Source: Luteibacter anthropi (GTDB taxonomy: Bacteria > Pseudomonadota > Gammaproteobacteria > Xanthomonadales > Rhodanobacteraceae). From it: 64,000 nt of DNA. The stretch covers positions 124,001-188,000 of the forward strand of contig NZ_JAARLZ010000009.1 in NCBI RefSeq assembly GCF_011759365.1, written 5' to 3'. The number at the start of each line of letters is the position of its first letter. Position 1 is the first letter of the stretch. This document shows positions 44,645-53,292 of the stretch, one piece after another. The translations under genes were made by a program, and so were the position numbers. The notes below the pieces were generated by a model. That model saw only the letters and a program-made list of their open reading frames with translations. It was not told where the DNA came from and made no database searches.

Positions 44645-45718
44645 ATGTCCCGCCTGGAAATCCGTTCGCTGCGCAAATCGTTCGAGGGTACCGATGTCAT
44701 CAAGGGCATCGACCTGGTGGTGGAGGATCGCGAGTTCTGTGTTTTCCTCGGCCCATCGGGCTGTGGCAAGTCCACTACGCTGCGCCTGATCGCCGGCCTG
44801 GAGGACGTGGACGACGGCCAGATCCTTCTCGACAAGGACGACATCACCGATCGCCCCGTGGACAAGCGTGACCTGGCCATGGTGTTTCAGAGTTACGCAC
44901 TGTATCCGCACATGAGCGTGCGCGAGAACATGTCCTTTGCACTGAAACTGGCGCACAAGGATCAGAGCAGCATCAATGAGAAGGTGAACCGCGCGGCGAA
45001 GATCCTCGCGCTGGAGCCTTACCTGGATCGCAAGCCTTCGGCGCTGTCGGGCGGGCAGCGCCAGCGCGTGGCGATCGGACGCGCGATCACCCGCGAGCCA
45101 CGCGTGTTCCTGTTCGATGAGCCCTTGTCCAATCTCGATGCCGCACTGCGCGCGCAGACGCGACTGGAAATCGCTCGCCTTCACCAGGAGCTCAACGCCA
45201 CGATGATCTACGTCACCCATGACCAGATCGAGGCCATGACGCTCGCGGACAAGATCGCCATCTTCAGCGAGGGCCGCATCGAGCAGATCGGCTCGCCGAT
45301 GGAACTGTACCGTCGGCCTGCCAACCGTTTCGTTGCCGGCTTTCTCGGCATGCCGCAGATGAACTTCTTCGCTGCCACCCCGGTGAATGGTGAGCTGCGA
45401 CTGGGCAACGGCAACCTGCTGCACCTGCCGGTACGGATCGATGCGATGGGCGACCTTACCGTCGGCGTGCGGCCCGAGCACCTGCGTGTCTGCGAGGAAG
45501 GCGACGGCACGGGCGAAACACTCAACGGCAAGCTCGCCGTCGTGGAACGCCTCGGCAGCGAGACGTACGCCTATGTCGAAGTACCCCACGTAGGCCCGGT
45601 CACGGTGCGCGCCGACGGCGATTTCGATCGCCGCGCCGGGCGCGAGATATGTATCCGGCTCGATCTCACCCATGCCCATGTGTTCGACGCCAGCGGCGTC
45701 GCCATCCATCACCCCTGA
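44645..45718 (+). CDS. mtlK: polyol ABC transporter, ATPase
   Basis: A 357-residue ABC ATPase of the MalK/UgpC class. Walker A GPSGCGKST (36-44), Q-loop VFQSYALYPHMSV, signature LSGGQRQR, Walker B VFLFDEP followed by LSNLDAALR, H-loop YVTHDQIEAMTLADKI. After residue 235 comes the OB-fold regulatory domain (MNFFAATPVNGELRLGNG, LTVGVRPEHLRV). One ATPase serves both permeases. Start at 44645, after AGGAG. Confidence 0.92.
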   Translation: MSRLEIRSLRKSFEGTDVIKGIDLVVEDREFCVFLGPSGCGKSTTLRLIAGLEDVDDGQILLDKDDITDRPVDKRDLAMVFQSYALYPHMSVRENMSFALKLAHKDQSSINEKVNRAAKILALEPYLDRKPSALSGGQRQRVAIGRAITREPRVFLFDEPLSNLDAALRAQTRLEIARLHQELNATMIYVTHDQIEAMTLADKIAIFSEGRIEQIGSPMELYRRPANRFVAGFLGMPQMNFFAATPVNGELRLGNGNLLHLPVRIDAMGDLTVGVRPEHLRVCEEGDGTGETLNGKLAVVERLGSETYAYVEVPHVGPVTVRADGDFDRRAGREICIRLDLTHAHVFDASGVAIHHP

Positions 45719-45727
45719 AGAGCTGCC

Positions 45728-47215
45728 ATGTCCGTCGCCCTCACGCCCCAGCACCTCGACCGCCTTCCCCGTGGCGTCGATGCCCCGCCCTTCGACCGTG
45801 GCGGTGTCACGGCCGGTATCGCCCATATCGGCGTCGGTGCCTTTCATCGCGCGCACCTGGCCATCTACACGAACCTGACGCTGGCCGATACCGATATGGC
45901 CGGCTGGGGCATCCTCGGTATCAACCTGCTCGACCAGGACAAACCCCTGGCTGATGCCTTGAAAGCACAGGATGGGCTGTACTCGGTCAGCGAGTTCGAT
46001 CCACGCGGTGAACGACGCACGCATGTCGTCGGTGCGATGGTGGATTACCTGCATGCACCTTCCGACGGAGCGGCCAGGGTGCTGGAACGGCTATGCGATC
46101 CGGCGATCCGCATCGTCTCGCTGACCATTACCGAAGGTGGCTACCTGATCGACGAGCACGGTACCTTCCGGCTGGACGATGCTTCTGTAGCGCACGACCT
46201 GAAGCACCCGGAGTCGCCACTGGGAGTATTCGGTTTCATCGTTGGGGCATTGGAACGTCGTCGCAGCGAAGGTACGCCTGCGTTCACCGTGATGTCCTGC
46301 GACAACCTCCGTCACAACGGAGCCCAGGCGAAGAAAGCCGTGCTGGCCTTTGCGAAGGCCCGTTCACCCGAGCTGGCCGCCTGGATCGATGCCGAGGTCG
46401 ATTTTCCCAATGCCATGGTGGATAGAATCACGCCCGCCACTACGCCGGCCGTGCGCGACGAACTCAATGCCGCCACCGGCCTCGACGACCAGACTCCCGT
46501 GATCTGCGAAGACTTCATCCAGTGGGTGCTGGAAGACCGCTTCCGCCATGGTCGTCCCGCCTGGGAACGCCATGGCCTGCAGATCGTGGATGACGTGTCC
46601 CCGTATGAGGACGCCAAGATTCGCCTGCTGAACGGCTCGCACCAGATGCTGTCGTACCCCGCCTTCCTGTCCGGGCACCGGCGCGTGGACCTCGCCGTGA
46701 GGGATCCGCTGTTCAATGCCTATCTCACCGGCTTCCTCAACGACGACGCGGGCGTCTGGCTGGCGTCGCTGCCCGGCATGGAGCTGGGGGCCTACAAGAA
46801 GAAGCTGCTCGACCGGTTCAGTAACGCCTCGATCGCCGATCAGCTCGACCGCCTTTGCCTGGATGGTGGTTCGAAGATTCCAGGCTTCATCGGACCGACG
46901 ATCAAGGCCTGCCTGGAAAACGACAAGGATGCCCGCCGCGTTGCCTTCCTGCTGGCCGCCTACGATCGCTATGTCCGCGTCGGAAAGGATGACAACGGTG
47001 CGTCGTATCCGCTGCGCGAACCCAATGCCATGCGCCTGGTGCAACCACTGATCGACAGCAACTCGAAAGACACCCTTATCGAAAGCATCGAACTGGTTGG
47101 CCCGCTGGCGGCAAAAGACACACGATTCCGCCGGCAGTACGATATTTACGTCGATGCCATGCATCGCCAGGGCGTGCGCCGCACCCTGGAACAGCTCGAT
47201 AGCCTCGTCGATTGA
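45728..47215 (+). CDS. mtlD: mannitol/polyol 2-dehydrogenase (long-chain, zinc-independent)
   Basis: A 495-residue NAD-dependent polyol dehydrogenase that oxidises mannitol, arabinitol or sorbitol to the ketose. N-terminal Rossmann part: IAHIGVGAFHRAHLAIYTN, ILGINLLDQDKPLADALKAQDGLY. Catalytic part: SCDNLRHNGAQAKKAV, FPNAMVDRITPATTP, VICEDFIQWVLED, YEDAKIRLLNGSHQMLSYPAFLSG with the conserved Lys of the PSLDR family, and FSNASIADQLDRLCLDGGSKI. Last gene of the operon. The exact polyol cannot be told; mannitol is the commonest for this gene set. Confidence 0.9.
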   Translation: MSVALTPQHLDRLPRGVDAPPFDRGGVTAGIAHIGVGAFHRAHLAIYTNLTLADTDMAGWGILGINLLDQDKPLADALKAQDGLYSVSEFDPRGERRTHVVGAMVDYLHAPSDGAARVLERLCDPAIRIVSLTITEGGYLIDEHGTFRLDDASVAHDLKHPESPLGVFGFIVGALERRRSEGTPAFTVMSCDNLRHNGAQAKKAVLAFAKARSPELAAWIDAEVDFPNAMVDRITPATTPAVRDELNAATGLDDQTPVICEDFIQWVLEDRFRHGRPAWERHGLQIVDDVSPYEDAKIRLLNGSHQMLSYPAFLSGHRRVDLAVRDPLFNAYLTGFLNDDAGVWLASLPGMELGAYKKKLLDRFSNASIADQLDRLCLDGGSKIPGFIGPTIKACLENDKDARRVAFLLAAYDRYVRVGKDDNGASYPLREPNAMRLVQPLIDSNSKDTLIESIELVGPLAAKDTRFRRQYDIYVDAMHRQGVRRTLEQLDSLVD

Positions 47216-47310
47216 AAAGAGGCCTCACCCACGCTACACGGGGCGTTTCCGGAAGCTTCACCGGGACGCTCCCAGCATGGGGCCGTCATCGCATCGAACG
47301 GGAGCACCTC

Positions 47311-47469
47311 ATGCCTTACACGCCGACCAACCCACAACCGCCCTTTGCCGAACCCGGAAAGAATCGTCCCGAGGACGAGATCAGCAAGCCTGGCAGCTAC
47401 AAGCCGGAGCGCGATGCCGACCCGGAGCCACCGGAAAACGACGATCCGATTGAACCAGCCCGTCCTTGA
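47311..47469 (+). CDS. small acidic, proline-rich hypothetical protein (52 aa)
   Basis: The ATG at 47311 has GGGAG 6 bases upstream. The product is only Pro, Glu, Asp and Lys-rich (NPQPPFAEPGKNRPEDEISKP, DADPEPPENDDPIEPARP), predicted disordered, without cysteine or membrane segment. No family recognised. It lies 95 bases after mtlD and converges with the YfhO-like gene, 11 bases between stops. A real gene is supported by the ribosome site, the composition and the position. Confidence 0.55.
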   Translation: MPYTPTNPQPPFAEPGKNRPEDEISKPGSYKPERDADPEPPENDDPIEPARP

Positions 47470-47480
47470 GGAATGCGCCA

Positions 47481-49713
47481 TCAGGCCGGGCTGGCTTGAT
47501 GGCGGTCGTTGCGATGTCGCCAGGCATGCATCAGCAGATGCCAGGGACTGAAGCGGAAAACCACGCGATGTTCCCCTGCGGTCAGGCATACAGCCCGGAA
47601 CATGCCGTTGGCCCGGTGGATGGACAACGGGGTGTCGTCCAGCTCGGCCAGCCATCCCGGGTGGTCGAGTTCGCCCAGGGCAAGCCAGCCGGGCGATGTT
47701 GCCGAGCTGGTCAACTGCATTCGCGTATGCGTCGAGGAAATATCTCGCACGGTGACGACACCACGGCAGGTCTGGGCAATACCGCTTACCTGCGTCGCAT
47801 CTTCTTCGTCGCGTGGGGTGATCCACATCGTCTGGGCGAAGTCGGTACGTGCGAACTCGTCGGGGGCGGGTTTTTCCCCGACATTCAGCAAGCGCAGGGC
47901 GCGAGGATTGAGTATCCGTGGATAGGCGCGTTCGTTGCGCCAGATATCGACGTCACGAAAACGGCCGGCCGGAACGTAGTCCGGCGGAGGACTTACCGGA
48001 GCCAGATCAGCGCGGTGTCCGATGACGAGATAACGCACTCCCAGCAGGTCGTCGAGACGGTTTTCCGGCAACGCATTGTATGGCGAGGTCACCGTGGGCA
48101 CGGCGCTGCTTTCCCGTGGCGAGTACCAGGCCTCGTATAACGCGTAACGCAGTGGGTTGTATCCCTGCGTGGATGAAATGCCAAGCAGCATGCCCGTGTT
48201 ATCCCAGGGCACGTGTGTGTTCTGAGTGGCCATCCTCTCTGCAGGGCCGCCATGACTACCGGCCAAGGCATGCTTCAGAAACTGCGATGCGGGGTTCGCA
48301 ACGAAACGTGCAGCGCCGTTTCCGGCCGAGTTGAACGTGCCATTGAAACCAAAACTACGGTAATCGGCAAAAAGAACCACTGCCAGCCAGAGAACGGCCT
48401 GCCATTGGCTTGCCTGCCTGCGAAGGAACCATAGCGCGAGCATGGCGACGATGACGGCCAGGAACGGCCTGCCGTATTTGTCGTGCATCGATATCGCGAC
48501 AAGACACAACCACGTGGCCGCGATCGCGAGCAAGACGATGACCTCGCGTCGCGAGCGTAAGTCGATCCGGCTTACCCCGATGCCTGCGAGAAAGGCCAGC
48601 GCGAAATTCATCACATAGGCCGCATCCGACGGACGTCGGAAATGCACCAACCCAGGCATCCACGTATATAACCATCCATAGAGCGGCATATTCGTCCCCA
48701 CCATGTACAGGGTCGACAGACGCGCAAGAAGCCCGAAACAGGTGATGGATCGGCGGTATTCACCGGATCGCCATGCACGCGAAAGTCCCCATAGGGACAG
48801 GAGCGGTATCACGCCAATATAGAGGAATGAGCCCATCGCATCGAACGACGCGCTGTCGAAATCGCTCAGCCCTGCGAAAGCATTCGGATGAAAAAGCATG
48901 AGCGCCGCGTGCAGATCGAGCGACCCCGCATCGGCCGCGGACAGAGCCAGTTCGGTCCGGTTGGAAAGGCTGAGGGTAGCCCAGCTGAGAAGCAGTTGGG
49001 GCAGCCCCAGCACCAGTGCGACCCATGCGGCACAGCAGGCCGGCGACGAACATGCGACGCCAGGCGATATTCCGCTGCGGCCAGTAGCGAGCCACGGCCA
49101 CGCAACCATAGGCGGCAATCACCAGCACGAAGAGATAGGTTACCTGCACAAGCTGCGTCACCATGGCACCCGCCGCGAGGCCGAGCAGCAACCCCCTGCC
49201 AGGGGTCGGCCGGGCCAGGAGGTGACGCAGTGCCAGCAGCACCACGGGAACATACGCATAAGCGATGACGATCGGCGTGTGCTGGAGCCGTGACCCCGCC
49301 ACGCCACCGGCCATGAAGACCACCGCACCAACCAATGCGCCGAAGCCGTTAGCACCATGGCGGCGCATCAGTTGCAGCATCGCGGCCCCGCCCATCAGCG
49401 TATGCAGCAACACACCCCAGGCGAACCAGTTGGCTCCCGGATCCGCGGGCAAAAGCATCCATGCCATGAGCAACGGAGAAAAGAGCATGCCCTGGGGATC
49501 GCCTATCTGCGCATAGCCTCCGTAGATATATGGGTTCCACCACGGTGCCACGCCAGAACGCAGGCTATGGGCGTTGAAATAGACCGTGGGATAGAACTGG
49601 TCCAGTGCGTCCCACGGCAGCACACGGCCGCCCAGAAGTACGCTGGCATTAAGCATCAGCCAGATGACTGCAAGGAGGAAAAGAAGGCGGCGGGTGGAAA
49701 GGGTGTCCGGCAT
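47481..49713 (-). pseudogene. YfhO-like membrane protein, interrupted by a one-base frameshift
   Basis: The N-terminal frame starts at the ATG at 49713 and reads correctly to MFVAGLL; the family sequence then continues one base out of phase (ALVLGLPQLLLSWATLSLSN) to the stop at 47481. The total of 2233 bases is one more than a multiple of three, and a restored protein of about 743 residues would match its tandem paralogue (738 residues) along its whole length. The break lies at about 49030-49045. About 11-12 membrane helices and a C-terminal extracytoplasmic domain are present. Mutation or sequencing error cannot be told apart here. Confidence 0.8.
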
Positions 49714-49797
49714 GAAAGGCGTGCGTCCGTTGCACGAGATAGATGCAGATGTTGCGATCGATCGGGTCGAGTGCCCGACCCGGTGTCGTTACATGAA

Positions 49798-52014
49798 TTA
49801 GCGATTCGCTATGGCGTGGCTGACCATGCGCCACGGGCTGAAGGCGAACGTCAGGCGGTGCTGTCCCTTGGGAACACATACGGCACGGAACATGCCATTG
49901 GCGCGATGGATCGGCACCTGTTCGCCGTCGAGCCGGGCCTCCCAGCCGGGATGATCGAGTTCGCCCGCCACGACCCAGCCGGGCGAGTTCGCCTCGGTCC
50001 GTAGCTCGGTGCGCGTCGGCGTGCTACTCATCGCCTTGATCTGCACGGCGCCCGTGCAACGGGAAACCGACGTGCGGGCCGTTGCCTGGTCGGTTTCATC
50101 GCGCGGTGTCAGCCAGAACACTGTGTTGAAATCCGTACGCGTGAATTCCGCCGGATCCACGGGTTCGTTCAGGCCGACCAGGCGAACCTGGGTCGGATTC
50201 ATGAAACGTGGATAAGCCGAATCGTTGCGCCACAGCACGATATCGTCGAATTCGCCTACTTTCCGATAGTCGGGTGGCGCCTCGACCGGAGCGCCGGGCA
50301 TGCCACCGATCGCGAGATAGCGCACGCCCAGAAGATCGTCCATGCGTCGTTCGGGCATGCCATTGTAGAGCGACGGTGACCCGGCGGCCATCGCGTTCTC
50401 CCGTGCCGGATACCACGTTTCATACAGTGCATGCCGGAGGGGGTTGTAACCCTGCGTGGATGCGATGCCCGTGAGCATGCCGCCGTTGTCCCAGATGGGC
50501 GCGATCTTCTCCGTGGCGATTCTTTCCCCTTGCAGCGGGCCGGATGTATCCAGGGCCTGCTTCAGATAGTGCACGGCGGGATCAGAGAGGTAACGAGCGG
50601 TCTCGTTGCTGGATACATTGAAACGGCCGTTGAAATTGAAACTGCGGTAGTCGGCCACGACCAGGAGCATCAGCCACAGGGTGGCGCGCCACGGCATGTC
50701 CGCATGGCGCATGTTCCAGACCACCAGCATGGCGACGAGGATCGCCACGATCTGGCCCGTGCGCACGTGCCCCATCGCAACGAGACTTGCCACGAGCCAG
50801 GCACTGGCCAGCGATGCAACGATCAGTCGCTCTTTCCACGAGGCCAGGTCGATGTGGCTTGCGCCTACGGCAGCGAGAAACGCCAGGGCGATGTTGAATA
50901 CATAGGCGCCATCCGAGGGCCTGCGGAAATGCACAAGGCCAGGCAGCCAGGTGTAGAGCCAGCCATACAAAGGCGTATGGGTGCCGAGCATGTACAGGGC
51001 GCCCGCAAGGGCCAGCACGCTGAAACACGCGATCGACCGTTGGTTCCGTCCACGATGCCATGCACGCACCACGAAACCGAGGGCAAGCAGCGGCAGCGTT
51101 CCGATGTAGAGGAACGATTGCACTGGATCGATCGGTGCATCGAGCAGATTGCGCAGGCCGTCGAATGCGTTGGGATAGAACAGGAACAGGAACGACCTGA
51201 GGTCGAGCGACCCCGGTGCCGCCACGGACAAGGGCATCATGCTGCGATTGGAAAGGCCCATGGCTGCCCAGCTGAAAAGCAGCTGGGGAAGCCCGCATGC
51301 CACCGCAACGAGCAGGGCAACCACCCCGCCACCGAGGAAACGCATGCGCTGCTGCGAATCGTAACTACGCCAGTAGCGTATGGCCGCGACACAGGCATAC
51401 GCCACAAGCATGAGCACGAACAGGTAGGTGGCCTGCACGAGGTGGACCACCAGCGCACCGGCAGCCAGTCCGAGCAGCGCGCCCCGGAGCGCACCGGGCC
51501 GCGATAGAAAATATCGCAAGGCCAGCAACACCACGGGAACATAGGCGTACGCAATGACGATCGATATATGTTCCAGCCTTGATGCCGCCACACCGCCACC
51601 CATGAAAACGGTGGCACCCACCAGCGCGCCCAGGGCATTCGCTCCATGACGGCGAAGCACCTCGAGCATGGCCGCACCTGCCATGAGCATGTGCAGCAGG
51701 ACACCCCAGCAGAACCATACGACGCCAGGCTGGGCAGGCAGCAGCATCCATGTCATCAGCAAGGGAGAGAACAGCATCCCCTGCGGATCGCCGATCTGCG
51801 CGTAACCACTGTAGATATAAGGATTCCACCACGGAGCCAGCCCCGAACGCAGGCTATGTGCATTGAAATACACCGTGGGATAGAACTCGTTGATGGCATC
51901 CCAGGGGAGCACACGCCCCCCTTTGAGCACAACGAAGTTCAGCACGAGCCAAACAGCGCACAGCACCAGGAACTGGCGGCGATAGGGGATAGGATCCTGA
52001 TGCACGGCGTCCAT
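49798..52014 (-). CDS. YfhO-family polytopic membrane protein (GT-C-like)
   Basis: A 738-residue protein. N-terminal helix LVLCAVWLVLNFVVL, then GGRVLPWDAINEFYPTVYFNAHSL, with an Asp-Glu pair after the first helix that resembles the catalytic loop of GT-C glycosyltransferases, and NPYIYSGYAQIGDPQGMLFSP. About a dozen helices follow to residue 480, and then a soluble beta domain (YNPLRHALYETWYPAREN, DDLLGVRYLAIGG, NSPGWVVAGELDHPGWEARLDGEQVPIHRANGMFRAV). YfhO homologues are linked to glycosylation of cell-surface polymers. It lies upstream of the broken paralogue, same direction, 84 bases apart. TACAAT is seen at about 52037-52042 as a possible -10. Confidence 0.75.
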   Translation of the reverse strand: MDAVHQDPIPYRRQFLVLCAVWLVLNFVVLKGGRVLPWDAINEFYPTVYFNAHSLRSGLAPWWNPYIYSGYAQIGDPQGMLFSPLLMTWMLLPAQPGVVWFCWGVLLHMLMAGAAMLEVLRRHGANALGALVGATVFMGGGVAASRLEHISIVIAYAYVPVVLLALRYFLSRPGALRGALLGLAAGALVVHLVQATYLFVLMLVAYACVAAIRYWRSYDSQQRMRFLGGGVVALLVAVACGLPQLLFSWAAMGLSNRSMMPLSVAAPGSLDLRSFLFLFYPNAFDGLRNLLDAPIDPVQSFLYIGTLPLLALGFVVRAWHRGRNQRSIACFSVLALAGALYMLGTHTPLYGWLYTWLPGLVHFRRPSDGAYVFNIALAFLAAVGASHIDLASWKERLIVASLASAWLVASLVAMGHVRTGQIVAILVAMLVVWNMRHADMPWRATLWLMLLVVADYRSFNFNGRFNVSSNETARYLSDPAVHYLKQALDTSGPLQGERIATEKIAPIWDNGGMLTGIASTQGYNPLRHALYETWYPARENAMAAGSPSLYNGMPERRMDDLLGVRYLAIGGMPGAPVEAPPDYRKVGEFDDIVLWRNDSAYPRFMNPTQVRLVGLNEPVDPAEFTRTDFNTVFWLTPRDETDQATARTSVSRCTGAVQIKAMSSTPTRTELRTEANSPGWVVAGELDHPGWEARLDGEQVPIHRANGMFRAVCVPKGQHRLTFAFSPWRMVSHAIANR

Positions 52015-52101
52015 GGTCGTTCGCGGCGGAGCGCAGGATTGTACTCAATAACTTGCGAGGCAGACCTTTGGCGCCAACGGCCAACCGGATAGACTTCGCC
52101 C

Positions 52102-53109
52102 ATGAGTCCCGCCCCCAAGAAACCCGCGCCGCGTCGCAAGGCGGCGCCTTCCGCCCGCAAGACCGCCACTGCGGCGCCTGCCGTGCGGCCGGCCGATGCC
52201 TCGACCCGTGCCGAGCGCGTGCTGGCATTCCTGTTGCGTGGCATGGCCCCGGGGCGGCGTGACAAGCTGTACGCCTACCTGCAGCTGACCCGCATGGATC
52301 GCCCCATCGGCGCATTGCTGCTGTTATGGCCAACCTGGTGGGCGTTGTGGCTGGCCGCGAGGGATTTTCCGCCGGTCGGCCCCCTCGTCATCTTCACCCT
52401 GGGTGTTTTTGCGATGCGCGCCGCCGGCTGCGCGATCAACGACTACGCCGACCGCAAGCTCGACCCCCTCGTCGCCCGCACCGCCGGCCGCCCTATCGCC
52501 AGCGGCCGGGTCACGCCGCGCGAGGCGCTTTACGTATTCGCCGGCCTGCTGGTGTTCGCCTTCGTGCTGGTGCTGTTCACCAACCGGCTGACCATCCTGC
52601 TGTCGTTCGCCGGTGCTGCGCTGGCGGCAGCCTACCCGTTTACCAAGCGCTATACCCATCTGCCCCAGGTAGTGCTGGGAGCTGCTTTCGGCTGGTCCAT
52701 TCCCATGGCCTTTGCCGCCGTCAGCAACAACGTGCCGCCCGTGGCGTGGCTGCTGTTCATCGCCAACATCATCTGGTCGGTGGTGTACGACACCGAATAC
52801 GCCATGGTGGACCGCGACGACGACATCAAGGCGGGTGCCAAGTCCACCGCGATCCTCTTCGCCGACGCCGATCTCGTCATCATCGGCATCCTCATGGCGA
52901 CCTTCCTGCTTGCCATGCTGCTGGTCGGTACCCGCTCGGGCCTGGGCTGGCCGTACTGGATCGGGCTTTGCGCCACCGCCGGCCTGTTCGGCTACCAGCA
53001 ATGGATCATGCGCGAGCGTGCGCGGGATGCCTGCCTGACGGCCTTCCGCCACAACAACTGGGTGGGGCTCGCGCTATGGGTGGGCATCGTGCTCGCCCTG
53101 GCGCTGTGA
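52102..53109 (+). CDS. ubiA: 4-hydroxybenzoate octaprenyltransferase
   Basis: A 335-residue inner-membrane prenyltransferase of ubiquinone synthesis. An N-terminal extension of about 45 residues rich in Ala, Lys and Pro precedes the family body at LYAYLQLTRMDRPIGALLLLWPTWWALWLA. The two Asp-rich motifs are NDYADRKLDP and DTEYAMVDRDDD, which bind magnesium and the prenyl diphosphate; RTAGRPIASGRV and YPFTKRYTHLPQVVLG complete the fold. Start alternatives within the extension exist. Divergent from the YfhO-like gene. Confidence 0.93.
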   Translation: MSPAPKKPAPRRKAAPSARKTATAAPAVRPADASTRAERVLAFLLRGMAPGRRDKLYAYLQLTRMDRPIGALLLLWPTWWALWLAARDFPPVGPLVIFTLGVFAMRAAGCAINDYADRKLDPLVARTAGRPIASGRVTPREALYVFAGLLVFAFVLVLFTNRLTILLSFAGAALAAAYPFTKRYTHLPQVVLGAAFGWSIPMAFAAVSNNVPPVAWLLFIANIIWSVVYDTEYAMVDRDDDIKAGAKSTAILFADADLVIIGILMATFLLAMLLVGTRSGLGWPYWIGLCATAGLFGYQQWIMRERARDACLTAFRHNNWVGLALWVGIVLALAL

Positions 53110-53292
53110 CTGTCATCGTCCAGACAGACAACGGCGCCCACTGAAACCGCACGGAAACGCGGACTGAAACATCCGGTCATGGCAGGGGCGTAAGTTTCTG
53201 CGGATCGCGTGCCCAGGGAGAGGCCGCGGGCACGGTCAGGAGCCGGGCCCCGGGGTGGGTACGCATCGCCCCATCCCGGAGTTTCCCACCCC

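Noticed and set aside
53110-53292. Riboswitch in the GC-rich leader before the second TonB receptor
   Set aside because: The stretch has strong G/C hairpins, but conserved cores of the TPP or cobalamin type were not found.
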